Positions 61,564 through 64,000 of a stretch of 64,000 bases of DNA are shown here, in pieces. The DNA is from Deinococcus seoulensis (GTDB lineage: Bacteria; Deinococcota; Deinococci; Deinococcales; Deinococcaceae). The stretch spans positions 62,001 through 126,000 of the forward strand of contig NZ_BMQM01000002.1 in NCBI RefSeq assembly GCF_014648115.1, written 5' to 3'. How positions within the stretch are numbered: position 1 is the stretch's first letter; the number at the start of each line of letters is the position of its first letter. Both the position numbers and the translations under genes were made by a program. The notes under the pieces were generated by a model. The model had not been told where the DNA came from and did no database searches. It saw nothing but the letters and a program-made list of their open reading frames with translations.

Positions 61564-61852
61564 AGGCCGGGTTCGTCCAGTACGCCCAGGAGTGCCCGCC
61601 CGCGCAGGTCGCCGTGAACTCCAGCCCGCGTTTGCTGACCTTGCCCGGCTGCCCGCACGCCGCGCACACCGGCTTGGCCGGCGTGTTGCCGCCACAGTCG
61701 GCGCACTTCAGGTAGTACCCGTACTTCCCGAACTGCACCGTCACGTTCACGCCCGAACACGCGCGGCACGCCACGTCCGGGCGGGGCCGCGCCTGCGCCT
61801 GCCGCTCCTGCGACGTACGGACGCTCGCCCGTGAACTGTTCCCGCTGCTCAC
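61562..61852 (-). CDS. small zinc-ribbon protein
   Basis: A 96-residue protein with three CxxC-type pairs: CRACSG, CADCGG and CAACGQ. They are spaced as in the C4 zinc fingers of topoisomerase/NERD proteins (FGKYGYYLKCADCGGNT). The first 25 residues are basic and probably disordered. It starts three bases after lysA ends, so it is co-transcribed with it. Nucleic acid binding is likely, but the role is unknown. Confidence 0.8.
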   Translation of the reverse strand: MSSGNSSRASVRTSQERQAQARPRPDVACRACSGVNVTVQFGKYGYYLKCADCGGNTPAKPVCAACGQPGKVSKRGLEFTATCAGGHSWAYWTNPA

Positions 61853-61855
61853 GGC

Positions 61856-63004
61856 TTACGCTCCGGTCTCTTCGGCGTGCCAGATGTCCTGCGGGGTTTC
61901 ACGCTGGCGGATGACGGTCCAGGTGCCCGCGTCATGCAGAACCTCGGGGGGGCGGGGGCGGGTGAGGTAGGTGCTGCTCATGGCGGCGCCGTACGCGCCT
62001 GCTTCGTGGATGGCGAGGAGGTCGCCGGGGTGCGGGTCGGGCAGGCGGAGGTCGCGGGCGAGGAGGTCGCCGCTCTCGCAGGCGGGTCCGGCGAGGTCCC
62101 AGGTGTCGGTTCCGCTGCGGTCCCAGAGGGGCGTGACGGGGTGCTGCGCGCCGTACAGCATGGGGCGCAGCAGTTCGGTCATGCCGGCGTCGACCAGCAC
62201 GAAGTTCCGGCCGGTGCGTTTGGTGCCGACCACGCGGGTGAGGAGGGTGCCGGCCTGCGCGACGAGGTACCGGCCGGGTTCGACCCACAGCTCGGCGCCG
62301 AAGGCCTGGGCGGCGGCGCGGGCTTCGCGGGCGATGCCGTGCAGGTCGGCGCCCAGGCCCCAGCCGCCCCCGGCGTCGAGGACGGCCAGCGGGCCGGTGT
62401 GGGCGCGCAGTTCGCCGAGGCGGTGGAAGGCGGCGGTGAAGTCGTGCGCGTCGCGGATGGCGCTGCCGATGTGGACGTGCAGGCCCAGGGCGGTGTGCCC
62501 GGCGGCGCGCAGGGCGTCCAGCACGCGGGGGGCCTGTTCGGGGGTCACGCCGAATTTGCTGCCCGCGGCGCCGGTGGCGAGGTGGTCGTGGGTGCTGACG
62601 TTCAGGGCGGGGTTCACGCGGACCAGCGCGCGGGAGCCGGGGGGCAGCAGGCGGACCTCCTCTTCGCGGTCGAGGATGAACGTCGCGCCGAGCTGCGCGC
62701 CGGTGGCGTACTCGCCGGGCGTCTTGGCGGGGCCGTTCACGAGGATGCGCTCACCAGTGGCGCCCACTCGGGCGGCGCGGGCGAGTTCCCCGGCGCTGAC
62801 GCATTCGAAACCGACACCCTGGGCGTGCAGGCGGCGCAGGAGGGTCAGGTTGGGGTTGGCTTTCATGGCGTAGTACACGCGGGCGTCCCCGAACGCGGCG
62901 CGGACGCGGGCCAGCGCGACGTCGAGTTCGGCGGCGTCGTAGACGTACAGGGGCGTGCCGTACGCGTGCGCGGCGGCGTGAAAGTGCTCCGGCGAGAGGC
63001 TCAT
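61856..63004 (-). CDS. lysA: diaminopimelate decarboxylase
   Basis: The 382-residue PLP enzyme makes lysine from meso-diaminopimelate. YYAMKANPNLTLLRRL contains the PLP Lys, the Gly-rich VLDAGGGWG binds the phosphate, and GPACESGDLLARD holds the conserved Cys of the dimer active site. YGAAMSSTYL is the family end. The ATG at 63004 follows TACACT by seven bases; a much longer upstream frame is antisense to mnmA and rejected. Confidence 0.9.
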   Translation of the reverse strand: MSLSPEHFHAAAHAYGTPLYVYDAAELDVALARVRAAFGDARVYYAMKANPNLTLLRRLHAQGVGFECVSAGELARAARVGATGERILVNGPAKTPGEYATGAQLGATFILDREEEVRLLPPGSRALVRVNPALNVSTHDHLATGAAGSKFGVTPEQAPRVLDALRAAGHTALGLHVHIGSAIRDAHDFTAAFHRLGELRAHTGPLAVLDAGGGWGLGADLHGIAREARAAAQAFGAELWVEPGRYLVAQAGTLLTRVVGTKRTGRNFVLVDAGMTELLRPMLYGAQHPVTPLWDRSGTDTWDLAGPACESGDLLARDLRLPDPHPGDLLAIHEAGAYGAAMSSTYLTRPRPPEVLHDAGTWTVIRQRETPQDIWHAEETGA

Positions 63005-63011
63005 GCCGGGA

Positions 63012-63017
63012 AGTGTA
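63012..63017 (-). promoter_or_regulatory. -10 box of lysA
   Basis: TACACT seven bases before the ATG; leaderless pattern. Confidence 0.55.
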
Positions 63018-63143
63018 GCGGGCGGCCCGTGGCAGGGTGGGGGCCGGGTGGTGCGCTCCACACGGGCGCCCGGCGGGGAGCGGGCCGAATTGCCGCGCGC
63101 GTCACCGCCGACTCTGGGCGCCTCTGTTAAGCTGCGCGGCTGT

Positions 63144-64000
63144 ATGAGCGCACCCACCTCGCCTGTCCCTTCCGTTCCCCTTCCGGCTGCTCCTGTGGCG
63201 GGCGAGCGGGTGCTGTGCGCCATGTCCGGCGGCGTGGACAGCAGCGTGACGGCGGCGTTGCTGAAGGACCAGGGGTACCAGGTGGTCGGCGCGATGATGC
63301 GCTTCTGGCCGGACGACAAACGCACGGACACCTTCGACTCGTGCTGCTCGCCGGACGCGGCGTACGAGGCGCGGCGCGTGGCCGAGCAGGTGGGCGTGCC
63401 GTTCTACCTGCTGGATTACCGCGAGCAGTTCCAGCGGCACATCGTGGGGCCGTTCATCGACGAGTACAGCAAGGGGCGCACGCCGAACCCCTGCGTGAAC
63501 TGCAACACCAAGGTGAAGTTCGACGAACTGGTGAAGAAGGCGAAGATGCTCGGCTGCCGCTACGTCGCCACCGGTCACTACGTGAAGCGCGTGGAGAACG
63601 CGCGGGGCGAGGTGGAATTCCACCGGGGCGACGATCCCCGCAAGGATCAGACGTACTTCCTGTGGGGCACGCCGCGTGACGCGCTGCCGTACATCCTGTT
63701 CCCGGTGGGCGAACTGGAGAAACCGCAGGTGCGTCAGATCGCCGAGGAACGCGGCCTGCTGACGGCGCAGAAACCCGAGAGTCAGAACATCTGCTTCGTG
63801 CCCGGCAAGGTGCAGGACTTCGTCGCCGAGCACATCCCGCAGGCGCAGGGCTTCATCCGCGAGATCAGCAGCGGCGAGGTCGTCGGGGAGCACCTGGGCA
63901 CGCAGTTCTACACGCTGGGCCAGAAGAAGGGCCTGGGCCTGTACCAGTCGCACCGCGTGCGGCACGTCGTGCACCTGGCACCCGACACGAACACCGTCTG
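63144..64000 (+). CDS. mnmA: tRNA-specific 2-thiouridylase (C-terminus beyond the window)
   Basis: The partial product (285 residues visible) is an ATP-PPase that thiolates U34 of Lys, Glu and Gln tRNAs. The PP-loop is VLCAMSGGVDSSVTAALL. The first catalytic Cys is in TPNPCVNCNTKVKF, the second in ESQNICFV, and GTQFYTLGQKKGLGL marks the adjacent domain. A short Pro-rich leader precedes the core. TAAGCT lies ten bases before the ATG. Truncated by the window end. Confidence 0.95.
   Translation, partial: MSAPTSPVPSVPLPAAPVAGERVLCAMSGGVDSSVTAALLKDQGYQVVGAMMRFWPDDKRTDTFDSCCSPDAAYEARRVAEQVGVPFYLLDYREQFQRHIVGPFIDEYSKGRTPNPCVNCNTKVKFDELVKKAKMLGCRYVATGHYVKRVENARGEVEFHRGDDPRKDQTYFLWGTPRDALPYILFPVGELEKPQVRQIAEERGLLTAQKPESQNICFVPGKVQDFVAEHIPQAQGFIREISSGEVVGEHLGTQFYTLGQKKGLGLYQSHRVRHVVHLAPDTNTV

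Noticed and set aside
63215..63679. A 154-codon frame inside mnmA
   Set aside because: Shifted frame of mnmA, Arg-rich and without domains; the PP-loop frame is clearly the real one.

Overview
The window is a GC-rich chromosomal segment that looks like a Deinococcus species. Pointers to that genus are: a promoter style in which a TANNNT -10 box sits 6-8 bases before the start codon (leaderless transcripts, about sixteen genes here); 17-bp TTAYG-N7-CRTAA palindromes, the radiation/desiccation response motif (RDRM), upstream of gyrA and uvrA; an HspR-type HAIR operator on the clpB promoter; and a dispersed family of small palindromic repeats. No phage, insertion sequence, CRISPR, rRNA or tRNA was recognised. 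Gene calls rest on motif reading of conceptual translations; no database search was run.

Layout. 1-4.3 kb (minus strand): leuC, a LysE-type exporter, an unknown gene, leuD and the start of leuB, preceded by a 21-codon leucine-rich leader peptide and an attenuator hairpin. 4.9-8.3 kb: sdhCDAB. 8.3-11.9 kb (minus): a truncated deoxyribosyltransferase-like fragment, a lipoprotein, a tyrosine phosphatase, hemB and three overlapping roadblock/LC7 genes. 12.2-14.9 kb: gyrA with an RDRM. 15.4-18.8 kb: a CRP-family regulator and two ferredoxin/thioredoxin-reductase-like flavoproteins. 18.7-24.1 kb: an AAC(3)-like acetyltransferase, type III glutamine synthetase (minus) and divergent type I glutamine synthetase (plus). 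24.5-30.2 kb: a complete branched-chain amino acid ABC transporter. 30.4-41 kb: a CrtC-like lipoprotein, clpB, a small ArsR/SRPBCC pair, a cation efflux gene, radA with two small partners, and clpC. 41-46.8 kb: CMD-family protein, outer-membrane protein, etfBA, an SDR, dsbB/dsbA-like pair. 46.9-50.7 kb: uvrA with an RDRM. 51-63 kb: secreted pectate lyase, a TolB-like propeller, an M23 peptidase, an rRNA methyltransferase, an S41 protease-like protein, a DMT exporter, TerC, TetR, a bacterial phospholipase A2, a zinc ribbon and lysA. The window ends inside mnmA.

How the parts fit. Several genes serve stress survival: gyrA and uvrA (predicted DdrO/PprI regulon), radA, clpB (HspR), clpC and the CRP regulator. 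Another block handles nitrogen and amino acids: leucine synthesis with attenuation, two glutamine synthetases, the liv transporter and lysA. The most unusual structural signals are the repeat family, whose termini coincide with stop codons at five loci, and a 29-bp tandem repeat that carries the stop codons of two convergent genes.
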